From: Spirometra erinaceieuropaei
Lineage: Eukaryota > Platyhelminthes > Cestoda > Diphyllobothriidea > Diphyllobothriidae
Direction of reading: 5' to 3'
Assembly: GCA_902702965.1 (NCBI GenBank)
Contig: CACRXP010000001.1
Coordinates: 3,947,325-4,011,324 of the forward strand
DNA: 64,000 nucleotides
Shown here: positions 22,423 to 31,975 of the stretch, one piece after another
How positions within the stretch are numbered: the stretch's first letter is position 1
Layout: the number at the start of each line of letters is the position of its first letter
Notes under the pieces: model-generated
The model's input: only the letters and a program-made list of their open reading frames with translations
Databases searched by the model: none
Told to the model about the DNA's origin: nothing
Made by a program: the position numbers and the translations under genes

Positions 22423-25400
22423 CTGCAATGAGCAAAACATGAAACTGTGGAGTCTGAGGGTCGACGAAATGCCAAGTGATAGCGAAATAGGAACGGAAGT
22501 GGATTAAAAAAAGCTCGATAAGCGCCAAAAAGAACTGGAATCACAAACAGCACACTTACCTGGAAGGGTCCGACCATGGAGCCCCGGGACATCCAGCCAA
22601 GGTCACCCCCGGAACGGGCCTTATCCTCGCTGTACTTCTCCGCCACAGTGTTGAAACGTGCGCCATTGTTCAACTCCTCCATGGCCTCCATGCACTTGCT
22701 GAGTTTCTCGCACAAGATGTGCCTGACCTGTAAACAAACGTAAAACCTATCACCTCCCATGCTGAAACCAGTCGTAGAAAAAATTTGGAAAACAGACACG
22801 GCTGCGGGAATGAGTTACCCTAGCACTACAGATGACCTTGCGCTGCAATACAGAGGAGGGGTTAAGGTAGGTATTAGTATAAGGGTTAGAGTTGGGACAC
22901 AGGAATAGGTGCCATGCTGGAATTTAGGACAAAGACATCTATAGTACGAGGCATGGGTACTTGCTCTCGTATCCAAACAAAATAATTTGCTCGGACTGAT
23001 CGGCAGAAATAGGAAAAGGGAACGCGAATTTTGCACTATAACAATCCCAATCTTCCTATTGCATTGCGCGCATTTGCATTCATGATAACGTCTAGAAGCA
23101 ATTCCTTCGGGGGTTGCTTTTATATGATTCGCAATGCATGTCGCCAGTCTGACGCACCGATCGCGGTATACTACGTGTGCGAAACATCGCGTGGCAGGGC
23201 ACGAACACATCACATCCGGTTGAACATGGCACACGAAGTGGGGACCGCGTCGCGTGCGTGGCACGTGTAGCCGGGCCGTCGAGTTTTGTCAGCCGAAACG
23301 CTCGCGCCCACCCCCCCCCCCATCGTCTTAAACTCATCCTTCCACCAAGGCGAAGATGAGGGAGAGTGAGATAGAGGCCCTAAAAGTCTGTCTGGCTATT
23401 AAACTAAGTCGCGCATAGGTCATCGTTGCTGCGCTCAGTTTGTGTCAGCCGAACTGTCATACATGCCAAGAAGCCGGAATGTCGGTATAAAATAGTGGCT
23501 GAACTCTGCAACAAGAACCTTCTCCCCTTTTATTAGGCCGTTTCCGAGGTTATTAATGACGACCACCGATGATATCACTAGACACGCTGAGCACTCACAG
23601 AGCTGTAGCAAATAAGTGGAGGGGGGACTGTCAGCCTAGAGCAACTTAGCCCGACTCGACGACTTCTCCAGAGCCCGGATGGTGGCACTTGCAATCCAGT
23701 GAAACATAAATCCCGTAGCTTCTGACAGCCGACAGCTCGTTTTCCGGACTGGTTGATAACCATCGATAGCCGGGAAGGTGGCAGCGACATGCGCGCTACC
23801 TAGACTATTAGGAGGGCGGCTTGCGAAGCACCGACCCCACCATCTACTACCGCACGTGCCGTGATCCAATGCCACGACAGGGTCAAAACGACTGGATATG
23901 AACGGGGAGATGATGGGTGATCAGGTACTGGCGGACGTCTGCGTGTGTGTCACATACGCGCGGGTCGAGCAATCCACACAAGTGAGACTTCACTCATTAC
24001 GTTAGCATATCGGTGAGGTTGCCTATAAGACCACACTAGCAAGGAACGATTGCAATGAAATTCTCAGCCGCGTTGACCCACTAGTAGGGAGAATTCAAAA
24101 CCAAAACTTTGGGGGAGGAATATTTTAAAAATAAGACAGATTTATAACAGTGAAGAACGAAGGCGCAAATTTGTCCTCTCTCTCTTTCCTTGAAGACTGA
24201 ACCAAACTGACTGAGGATGAGACTAATCACAATGGTCAACAATCGGCTCTCCCCTGCCGTGATGTTTCTTTATCCACTAGGAACCAGACTTCACGCGTCC
24301 ATCCACCCGAAGGGAGGGGGACAGACCGAGTGATTAGCTGAGCGCACGGCCATAAGTGGCTCCCTCGATAGATCTAGCCGGTGACTTAAAAGTGACTTTT
24401 TGTGCTGGTGACGAGAACTTTCTTGTCCTAGCCCAATATAGGGGTATAAGGGCATCAGAATTCATAGGCCCCAACTAATTCCGTGCACACTAGGAAACGA
24501 ATCAAACGGCGACTCAAATCTGAAGATGAGCTCTCCGATAGAAATGGTCATTCAGTCTCAGAGTAATTAATGACGCTGAGGCACGTCAGCTTCGCCAGTG
24601 ACGTGCCACCTCATTAGAAGACCAATGGACTTTCGATGTCTACACAAAGTTAATTATGTTAACAGGACAGGGTCGATGGACGGCATGCCTCCTATAGTCG
24701 GCTTTTGGTGAAACTACCTCGGACAGAAATCGAGCTCATAACAATACTACTGATTCTGAACTGTCCGCTATGCATGTCTCCAAAGGGACATTCTGCCACC
24801 TGGAATGCAGCCGATGTGGTTGGCAAGCAGCATTTGCATTGTCATGTGCGATTTTATGGCAGCAAGCAGTCTTGGTAGGGGACAGGAATATGGACCATCC
24901 GTACTACAGGTAGCCCTATGCTAAATTCCAGGGTGGTTAGGATTGGGGTTATGCCGATTGATTTTGGGGTTAAGATTAGGACTTGGGGATAGGAACCCCG
25001 CCCGGGGATTTGGGCCATGTGGTACGGTGATATTAACTGAAACAATTGAATAGGGTCGAGTTCTGATTTTGTCTTTCTCTCCTGGTCATCATAGTTTTAA
25101 ATTATGTGGTACGGTGGGTGTCCCGTGTCCAACCACAAGTTTACCAACACGGGCAATGGGTGAGCATTCAATTTCCCCAGTTCGTATTTAATAAAAATTT
25201 TCCTAAATGCACCCCTGACTTTATAATTGACTAGTTTTACGATTTGATTACTATTCTAGTGGTGATCTGCGTTTTTGGACGTGAATTGATGTAGGCGGCT
25301 GAAAATATATTCAAAAGAAAGACAAGATGGCATGGCCCTACCATGACTCCGGTATCTGGCCAATTTCACGAAATGTTAACTGGAATTCCGATATGTGTTT

Positions 25401-27208
25401 TCGACTGAAAAGGATAATTTGAGTGGAAATGCAATGATTCCCGTGAAGCAAAGATATTTCAGTCCGAACGTCTGCTAAAACCACACTGGGTAAAAAACTG
25501 ACTAGCTGAGTAACATGCATTTTGTATCTGATTTATGACGTCCCGACGAATGCAAACATATTTTATAGAAAATATGCGCAAAAATACTTTTTTGCGTGCA
25601 CTAATTTGGTAAGAAGTTTTGTTTTCTTCCAAAAAGTATCATCCGATGTAATGTTCCTCAATTCACGAATGCTTCTGAACCTGACCTGCAGTTGGACTTG
25701 CGTTTAGGGTTGCCAAACTAGATGCTGCATACTCTCCGTCTAAGGGAAATCATGCATTTGTCTATCACGACATTATGGAGGGTTTGTACAATTTTGTAAC
25801 GTAAGTGGATCATGTTGTATACTTCATAAAGAGAACTAGTAAAGGGACATGTAAGATATCTTAAAACATATCATAATCACAAACTTCTTCAGACCGGTAG
25901 ATACCCCCTTTTCAGGCAAAGAAAAACATGGAAGAATACGCAATTTGCTACCGAATGAGTATAAAGAGGCATATTTTCCTGCACATCTTCTATAAAATGC
26001 ATTCGACTTCAAAAAGTCGACGAAAGTCGATGGGGAAATGCATACTACTGAAATAGTAAATTTTATTTAGTGTGCTTTCTGCAGGCGGCCGGCAAGCGGC
26101 GAATTCAAAAGCGAGTATCCTGGCGTGACTAAAATATTTTTGGATTATGCTGCTCACTAATCATTACTACAACGCATTTAAATAGTATTTCCAAACCGAA
26201 ATCACATTTCAGAATTTTGGCATTTCACGAGATAGGTTGGGTACTATAAGCTCTAGCCGGCTGCAGATAGCACACTGGAATACGGCGGTCAGTGTTGTGT
26301 GAGTTTCGGTCCGTACTTCGACGGGCGCATACAGTTAATGGAGAAGTGAGTGTGGGATGAATTTCCCTGGCTTCCTTGATACAATAGATACAGCTTGAGG
26401 AGTAGTGAACATCTAAGACTGGCGACCGAACTGCAGGTCATGTGCAACCTATGCCACTGCACTCCTGTGGATGCTCATCAGATTGCGTTCACATTCAAAT
26501 GGTCTGTAAGCGTGTGCTATGCCAGTATCAGCAAGCCAAGGCCATCGCAACCTGGTATGCGATGGCAGTAATCTGACACCTGGTTCCCTGCCGGTAGATG
26601 CGTTTGCGCTACCGATGGGTATACGGGTGGTAGGCATGGCTGCGCCGTCATCATCCTCGTTCTTCTGACCTCTGTTGGGGTGCTATTGGTGAAAAATCTT
26701 GGTCAAGTCCATGTTGTGGACCAGGGGGTATGCTGGTGCGCCTAGGTGCGGGCCCGGCCGTATCAGCCACCTGCGCCCCCCCTCACCTCCGGTCTTCTTG
26801 ACTCTGTCTTGACACCGGGTCAGGTGGGGAGTGGGGAAGAGGGAGTGCGGTAGACGCTGTGCAAGTCTACCATCACTGCAAACTAATTTACGCACAAGCT
26901 AACGTCCCTGCTTCACCATGCTGTAGAGCACTCGGTGGACATGGTCGGGAACGACGGTCGGACTGTCGCGTTCACATAAAAACGCTATATAACAGAGGAC
27001 TCTAACGCTCGCTTATCCTTGATGGTAAAAAAAAGCTGGTGCAAACCAAAACATGCAATGTTCGAAGAACACAGCCAGAAGAACAAAAAGGCAGAAAAAC
27101 CTTGACAGAATTTCCGCCCTTTGCTGGCGCTTTTGCGGAGGCTCCGGCATCTCCAGTGGCACTGGCGCCCTTCGACGGACCGGCTTTACCCTTGTTCTGC
27201 TTTGGCAT
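22312..27208 (-). CDS. PIN4: parvulin-14 type prolyl isomerase (PIN4), copy 1, complete
   Basis: Parvulin-type peptidyl-prolyl cis/trans isomerase, a family linked to nucleolar ribosome assembly and chromatin. Exons 27101-27208, 22560-22727 and 22312-22422 join in phase 0 to 128 residues (human PIN4: 131). The N-terminus is the basic, disordered tail [14 protein letters not shown]... ending GGNSVK. The parvulin domain follows: VRHILCEK with the first catalytic His, [31 protein letters not shown] and the terminal [12 protein letters not shown] with the second His. All family residues are kept, so it should be active. Intron 1 is 4.4 kb and carries a fold-back element and family A and C repeats. 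Intron 2 is 137 bases. An acceptor-like CCTGCAG sits 11 bases before ATG. CCAAT boxes lie 160-290 bases upstream. A paralogue with the same structure lies upstream at 31865-37105. Confidence 0.96.
22560..22727 (-). CDS. PIN4: PIN4 copy 1, exon 2
   Basis: 168 bases, 56 codons from VRHILCE to GPFQ. Acceptor TTTACAG, donor CAG|GTAAGTG. Confidence 0.96.
22845..22930. repeat. family C fragment with TTAGGG-like run
   Basis: GGGGTTAAGGTAGG, AAGGGTTAGAG and GGAATAGGTGCCATGCTGGAATTTAGG resemble the family C order. It lies in PIN4 intron 1. Confidence 0.45.
22931..24879. other. PIN4 copy 1 intron 1, no recognised element
   Basis: Frames at 22815-23360 and 23578-23875 on both strands lack motifs and lie inside the intron. 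Confidence 0.45.
24880..25015. repeat. family C copy
   Basis: GGAATATGGACCATCC, CTACAGGTAGCCCTATGC and TAAATTCCAGGG, followed by GGTTAGGATTGGGGTTATGC and GGGGTTAAGATTAGG, a decayed telomere-like run. Confidence 0.6.
25350..26246. mobile_element. fold-back element, diverged full copy
   Basis: The left arm starts near GGCCAATTTCACGAAATGTTAAC. The right arm ends AGAATTTTGGCATTTCACGAGATAGG. ATATTTTATAGAAAATATG in the left arm mirrors TCTATAAAATGCATTC in the right. The centre (about 25650-25935) is unique. No frame longer than 62 codons, so it is non-autonomous. It lies in PIN4 intron 1. Confidence 0.7.
26580..26970 (-). repeat. SINE-like family A copy
   Basis: Reading the minus strand, the start is GACAGTCCGACCGTCG and the body has GACTCTGTCTTGACACC in complement form. 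The far end is the CGGTAGATGCGTTTGCGCTACC block, shared with 41063-41100. Confidence 0.75.
27101..27208 (-). CDS. PIN4: PIN4 copy 1, exon 1
   Basis: 36 codons, lysine/alanine/glycine-rich tail. Donor AAG|GTTTTT, which is weaker than the usual GTRAGT. Confidence 0.93.
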
Positions 27209-27222
27209 AATCAAGCTCCCTG
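27209..27222 (-). promoter_or_regulatory. 3' splice acceptor just before PIN4 copy 1 start
   Basis: TTTTCCTGCAG|GGAGCTTGATT-ATG: a strong acceptor 11 bases upstream of the start codon. It fits trans-splicing of a spliced leader or the end of a 5' UTR intron. Confidence 0.6.
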
Positions 27223-27370
27223 CAGGAAAATGCAAGACGTTAGTTCTGATATATGTTTCCAAGAAGAGGTTGAGTAAATTTTGACACAGGATGCTGCACG
27301 ACAATAGGCAGGGGTTCGGGAAAAAAGTCAGTAAAAAAAGCAAGTAACCGGGGCGCTGTCTTTCGTATCT

Positions 27371-27500
27371 ATTGGCGCAAGAGCTGATTGGCCAGAGTGA
27401 ACAATTCACGCCCCGCACCACTGAATCAGTTGCGGCATCAGCCGCTACGGTGGATCAAATGCGTGTTACGTAAAACGGCAGAAAAATCCACCCAGCCAAT
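27371..27500 (-). promoter_or_regulatory. candidate PIN4 copy 1 promoter with CCAAT boxes
   Basis: On the minus strand CCAAT occurs at 27391-27387 and 27375-27371, and the inverted form ATTGG at 27500-27496. The contexts TGGCCAATCAGC and GCTGATTGGCTG match NF-Y sites. They lie 160-290 bases upstream of the ATG. No TATA box is evident. Confidence 0.45.
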
Positions 27501-28602
27501 CAGCGCTGAGTAGTTAGGTCGCATGACAGTTGTCGTCACAGGCCTTTGATCAACACATTCATCAGGATTCTAAGCGAGAGATGGGGAGCGTCAGCTAAAG
27601 GTGTGCCAATCACGTGACAGAAAGCGCGCGGAGCGCACCAGCTCCTGCGGTGCAGGTGGGTGCAACCATACAAAGAAGTGAGCATGTCTACTTATCCCTG
27701 AAAAATGAACCGCAGCGACGGCGTTTAAGCAACGTAGGGATGCATTACCGAAGTGATGCGACCCGCAGAATTGATTCAATTGCGCAGGGGAGTGGAGGAC
27801 AGGCCTGCCAATCAAACTAGTTGGCACCTGATGCGTGCCCACAACTACTACCGTGTCTGAGACATGTGTGTGACGTGAAAAATGTGCCTTCGAGTGGAAG
27901 GTGTATTTTGAGCGTAGTTGAAATACTGGTAAAGACAGAATCGTATTACTTCACAAGCCGTAAAAAGGCGATTAAGGCCCACCCCGATTTTTTCCTCATC
28001 CATTTCAAAAGTCACAAAATGACAAAAGGTACTCTATGGACAACGAACTTTTCCCGCAAGGGAAAGGAAAAAAGCTAGCTCTAGCAGTAAAAGCTCCAGA
28101 AAAACGGGCATTCATAAAAATTCTACCTTGAAAATAGACTGTATATCGTTTAAAATGCGTCCATTTGGGACGAATTTACTAAAACAACACCCTGTACTAA
28201 ATGAAGAAGAAAGGAAAACGAACAAGTGCTCATTGAGAGAGGCTTATTAACCATTGATTGCCACAACGCCATCGGCTACGAAGGCTGCAGACCAGATCAT
28301 CAAGAACACATAGAATGTCCTCAATTTGTCATGCAATCAAGGCAGACCTTTGAGTGTCGTCCCACTGCGAGCTATAAATTACTTGCCTGTGTTCGAAAAT
28401 GCAACCGAAATTTATGATGGCCAAGGACAGGAGACCAAATGAGAACTCGGCTGCATTAAATTGTTTCAGCCAATGTCATCACACGCCAACAAAACTGACC
28501 TGCCACAAGGGCTGAGAACCTGGGCAAGGTACTGAAACTGCTATTAATTTGCCAAGGTCAACAGTTGATTTTATTTGACCGATTTTTGAAAAAAATTGAC
28601 GA
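27501..28602. other. no recognisable gene
   Basis: Frames at 27591-28078 and 28226-28417 have no motif. AT-rich and without named repeats. Confidence 0.45.
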
Positions 28603-28686
28603 CCTTGGTGAGATTCGAACCTGCAATCTCAGGGGCAGGGCTTATGTACAGCCAACGCTCTAACCACATGAGCAGCAAGGCCCCAC
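28595..28686 (-). repeat. tRNA-like sequence with Pol III boxes (tRNA-derived SINE head)
   Basis: On the minus strand GGCCTTG and CAAGGTC can form the acceptor stem and GCTC/GAGC the D stem (with TGGTTAGAGC as A box). GGTTCGAATCTC is a B box and a run of seven T follows. The anticodon and T stems pair poorly, so this is not a working tRNA gene. The same B-box context recurs at about 29005. Confidence 0.6.
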
Positions 28687-28689
28687 CGA

Positions 28690-29310
28690 GACCCGTGAGT
28701 TTAATTGCCCGGCCTACTGTAACTTATTGGGTCGACAAATTCTGATGCAGTAAGCTGACTGTCCAAGCAGGATTTCCCAAAGAATAAGGAATTCACCAGG
28801 TGACAACCAAAATTCCAGTGGAACTCATAGCTCAGGTAGTTAGAGCATTTGGCTGTACTCAAGCGCTGACCTTGCTGACATGGGTTTGAATGCCACCGAG
28901 ATCGCCGAATTTTGCATAGGCGGGGCAAATAAGTTATACAAATCTGCCAAAACACTTATTAATTAGTTCATATTGACCCAACTGTGAAAAACTCGGCGCC
29001 TCGGTGAGATTCGAACCCATACAGTAATTAACTGATTCTGATAGTCATCTGGTGGATTCTAGATTGATTGCTTAGGAAATCCTGCTCAGGCAGTGAGCTT
29101 ACTGTATCAGAATTGATGGATTCTACATGTTGCAGTAGGCCGGCCGGATAACTTGACACAGATGTGATTAAACTCACGGCTCCCAGTGGGGACTCTAGCT
29201 CAGGTGTTTGGAGAATTGGCTGTTGCTGCCATGGGTTTGAATACCACCGAGGCCGTCAAGTTTTCTACAGATGGGTCAAACGAATTATTCAAAATCTGCC
29301 GAAAAAAACT
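28690..29310. repeat. cluster of family D repeats in both orientations
   Basis: TAGCTCAGGTAGTTAGAGCATTTGG (28829) and TAGCTCAGGTGTTTGGAG (29193) are A-box-like, each followed by GGGTTTGAATnCCACCGAG (B-box-like). CTGTGAAAAACTCGGCGCC lies at 28980. TACTGTAACTTATTGGGTCG-type and CTTACTGTATCAGAATTGATGG-type stretches face each other. Confidence 0.6.
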
Positions 29311-29599
29311 ATTAATCGCTAATCTCACGAACTAAAAGTGGCATCTATCGAATTCCTGTTACCAGGCTCTGTCAGCATACAGTCGGGTCAAAAGGAAAAG
29401 CAACGAAAGGTGGCAGCGCAGGAGTTAATGGGAAGAGTGCCGAAAACAATCATTCTGGCATAACAGGAGATGAGAAATAATGTGATATGCATATTATGAA
29501 ATCTAGGACTATAAAAAATAGAATTACGAGAATATTTTAAAAAACCAAAGGCAATTATAGGCTAAATTCAAGGATTTTTATAGACTAAAAAAAGTTCAT

Positions 29600-29760
29600 T
29601 TGGTCAACATGCGCTTTCGATAACTCAATATCAGGTCAATTTAGTTACATAGAAATTGAAAAGAAGATAAGTTCACAAGGTATATAAGTGACTCAAGGTC
29701 TATTAACACTTATAGCTCCCACACCATCCACATGAAAAGGTCGGCGTCAGGAAAGCGACA
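29600..29760 (+). repeat. Penelope terminal repeat (same family as 50480 and 51845)
   Basis: Matches the ends of the 50480-51985 element in order: TTTTCGATAACTC, ACATAGAAATTGAA, TATTAACACT, then CCCACACCATCCACATGAAAAGG in place of CCCACCCCACTCGCATGAAGAGG. Confidence 0.65.
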
Positions 29761-29766
29761 ACCACG

Positions 29767-30360
29767 ATGCAAGTACTGAACTTCAACAGCAACCACCATA
29801 TCAGCCACAAACGCAGGTATGTAAGGACACTCTATCGGCGTGTCGAAACGCACTACAGTGAGCCGGGGGACAAGATTGACGAACTACAATATCTCCGACG
29901 AGTCTTCAAAGCCAATGGCTACCCGCGCAACTTTGTCAACCGGTGCATACGCAAAAGGGACGAAGGGCCTAACCACCAGCTCTCAAGTTGCGGCTCATTC
30001 GACAAGATCCGGCCACACATTCAAATTCGACAAGGCCGAAATTCTCGCAAGAGGTGACAACCGCGTGATCCGGGAGCTACTTGAATCATGGTTTACTGGC
30101 CCCCAGTCCATTAGCAAGTGCAATGATCTTCCCCTTCCATACTCGGTGCTGAGACTTTGCTTAGGCGGAGTAATTAGCCACGCGGGGAGCGCACATGTGA
30201 ACACTCTTCCCAACACCAGGGTCGGTGGGTCGATGGTCGAGCAATCGTTATACCAATATCCAACACACATGATGAAATTGCAGCAATTAACGACGCGAAT
30301 GTCGGCCATCAAGCAATTATCACACCAAGTGCAGCGATCCCCGATGGAGGGGGAGCCGTG
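29767..30360 (+). pseudogene. Penelope-like element C-terminal fragment, internally deleted
   Basis: The first part (29767-29990) encodes VLNFNSNHHISHKRRYVRTL and DELQYLRRVFKANGYP, the stretch after the RT palm. The frame then shifts at about 29985 and continues as QVAAHSTRSGHTFKF, RELLESWFTGPQ and NDLPLPYSVLR, the tail after the endonuclease. The GIY-YIG core is missing. The right edge of the deletion falls within a few bases of the right edge seen in the copy at 164-730. Confidence 0.75.
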
Positions 30361-30449
30361 AATTTTCATAGAAATGCGGTAGCATAGCGACTGCATTGTA
30401 TAAATACTGCAGCACCCTGTGCATGAACCACCCACATCTGCTATCGTCT

Positions 30450-30485
30450 TTGAGGATGGGTTCGAGCAGGAATCCGAAACGTCAG
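30450..30485 (+). ncRNA. hammerhead-like motif with intact stem II
   Basis: Stem II GGGTTC-GAGCAG-GAATCC pairs fully and is followed by GAAACGTC. The first box is TTGAGGA instead of CTGATGA, so cleavage activity is unlikely. It lies downstream of the Penelope tail in the sense direction, the same relation as at 117-152. Confidence 0.5.
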
Positions 30486-30515
30486 TCAAAGAAAGCTCTC
30501 GTTCCAGTGATCGTA

Positions 30516-30553
30516 TCTTCTTCTTCTTCTTCTTCTTCTTCTTCTTCTTCTTC
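30516..30553. repeat. (TTC)n microsatellite at a Penelope junction
   Basis: About 12 TTC units lie exactly between a plus-strand and a minus-strand Penelope tail. The other loci have only CTTCTTCAAG at this place, so the run seems to have grown from that seed. Confidence 0.9.
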
Positions 30554-30574
30554 ACAAAGATCGGTGTGTTCTGA

Positions 30575-30990
30575 TCATTGGGGCAAGGGGCGGGCGACAT
30601 AGGCTGAGTGGTGTTTGTAAGTCGGGTACGTGGAGCACATATCACTTCCATTAGGGGGTTGGAGGGGTGTCGAATGATCATCTGGGGCGGGCACTGGCCA
30701 CGGAAGACAGAGGACCTGCGTCAACGTCTTCTGACAACATAACAATGGATCCGCTGGCCGTATAGACACTGCCTCGGCTGTACCTAGCACCCGTTGGCAC
30801 AGGCCTCTGGAGAAGCTTGCCGGTGTCCGATAGACAACCTGGAAGGCTTCTTTGGTAACGACTGGCTGAGTAGTACCGACAATATGTGTGAGAATAGAAC
30901 TCGAAGTCGATTTGTTTCCCTCTCTTCCTAGCCAGGCCGGCACCTGTTCACATACGCTCATTTAAGAGGTCTCGCTGTACGGCTAATATA
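30575..30990 (-). pseudogene. Penelope-like element, post-endonuclease tail
   Basis: The frame WLGREGNKS, SSSILTHIVGTTQPV, YRTPASFSRGL and CCQKTLTQVLCLPWP matches the end of the 50512-51273 frame almost residue for residue. The RT and the cysteine-rich GIY-YIG core are absent. It faces the plus-strand copy at 29767-30360. Confidence 0.8.
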
Positions 30991-31392
30991 TCCCGATCCA
31001 CAGAAGCAAGTGAATGAGAAAATACACATCGACGTGGCCTGCAACAATTATCCGTCTTTAACTTCCAATCGCAGGAGCCTGAGACGGCAATTTCTGATTT
31101 ATTGCCGTTAGCAGCCAAAAACAGTTCAACGCCAGGGCATTAGAGGACGAATCGACTTGTTAGCATGCGTTATAGCGGACAGACAGCAGGAGCCGTAGAA
31201 AGGTGCACCTCGCATAATTGAGGCGCAGTTACGGAATGAACGTGGACAGGTGAGCGAGGGCAGTAAGCCCGTTTGTGATGGGGCGCAAGTCGGGTAATAT
31301 TGCATTTCTAGTCATGCACGTACGCGTGCGAACGACAACCAATAAATTGAGCGAACGAAACTGGGCTCATGGTTATTGATCGTGCGCCCGTA
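30991..31392. other. no recognisable gene
   Basis: No motif-bearing frame. The first 60 bases may continue the Penelope copy into its endonuclease region, too decayed to follow. Confidence 0.4.
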
Positions 31393-31690
31393 ACAGTTCG
31401 ATCGTCATTGTCGACGCTGTCCACCATGTACTCCGTAGGAGGGTGGGAGCAGGGACGGTGGCTTGCACGTGAGTTAGTATAAAGTGATAGTAGACTTGCA
31501 CAGCATCTACCACACTCTCACCTCCCCCGCCTGGGCCCCTTGCCAAGATAAAGTCAGGAAGGCCGGAGGCGGGAGAGGACGCGGGTGGCAGGCACGATGT
31601 AAACCCGTACCTGGACGTACCACCACATCCGCCGGTCCCCGGACCAGGACCTTACACTACAAGAGGAGAGGCGGTGGGGGGGGCGGCTCA
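31393..31690 (+). repeat. SINE-like family A copy
   Basis: ACAGTTCGATCGTC start, GGAGCAGGGACGGTGGCTTGC, CACACTCTCACCTCC, CCGCCTGGGCCCC and AAGTCAGGAAGGCCGGAGG, ending in the TTACACTACAAGAGGAGAGG block also seen at 59690. Confidence 0.75.
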
Positions 31691-31816
31691 GATTCCATGG
31701 AGGGGGAATGGTAAATAGGATGCCGGCGTTAGTAACAAATACAAGCAATCGCTTTCGCAAAAGAGAGCGGACAGCTTGTGAGCGTGGGTAAAAGAACAAC
31801 GCCCAAAACAAATATA

Positions 31817-31822
31817 TTTATT
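31817..31822 (-). promoter_or_regulatory. poly(A) signal of PIN4 copy 2
   Basis: AATAAA on the minus strand, about 43 bases after the stop at 31865. Confidence 0.75.
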
Positions 31823-31864
31823 GGGACAATAAGCGGTCTGGACGAATATTACATTGAAAAGGGG

Positions 31865-31975
31865 CTACTTCTTGCCCTCAATCATAATGATATGGTAACC
31901 AAAGTTAGTCTTGATGGGAGGATCAGTGTAGACAGGTTTCATTACAGTGGAAGGTGTCAGGGAAAAGGCGGCCTT
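31865..31975 (-). CDS. PIN4 copy 2, exon 3
   Basis: Encodes [20 protein letters not shown] and ends in [13 protein letters not shown] then TAG. Acceptor CTATTTAG. Confidence 0.94.
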   Translation of the reverse strand, partial: KAAFSLTPSTVMKPVYTDPPIKTNFGYHIIMIEGKK

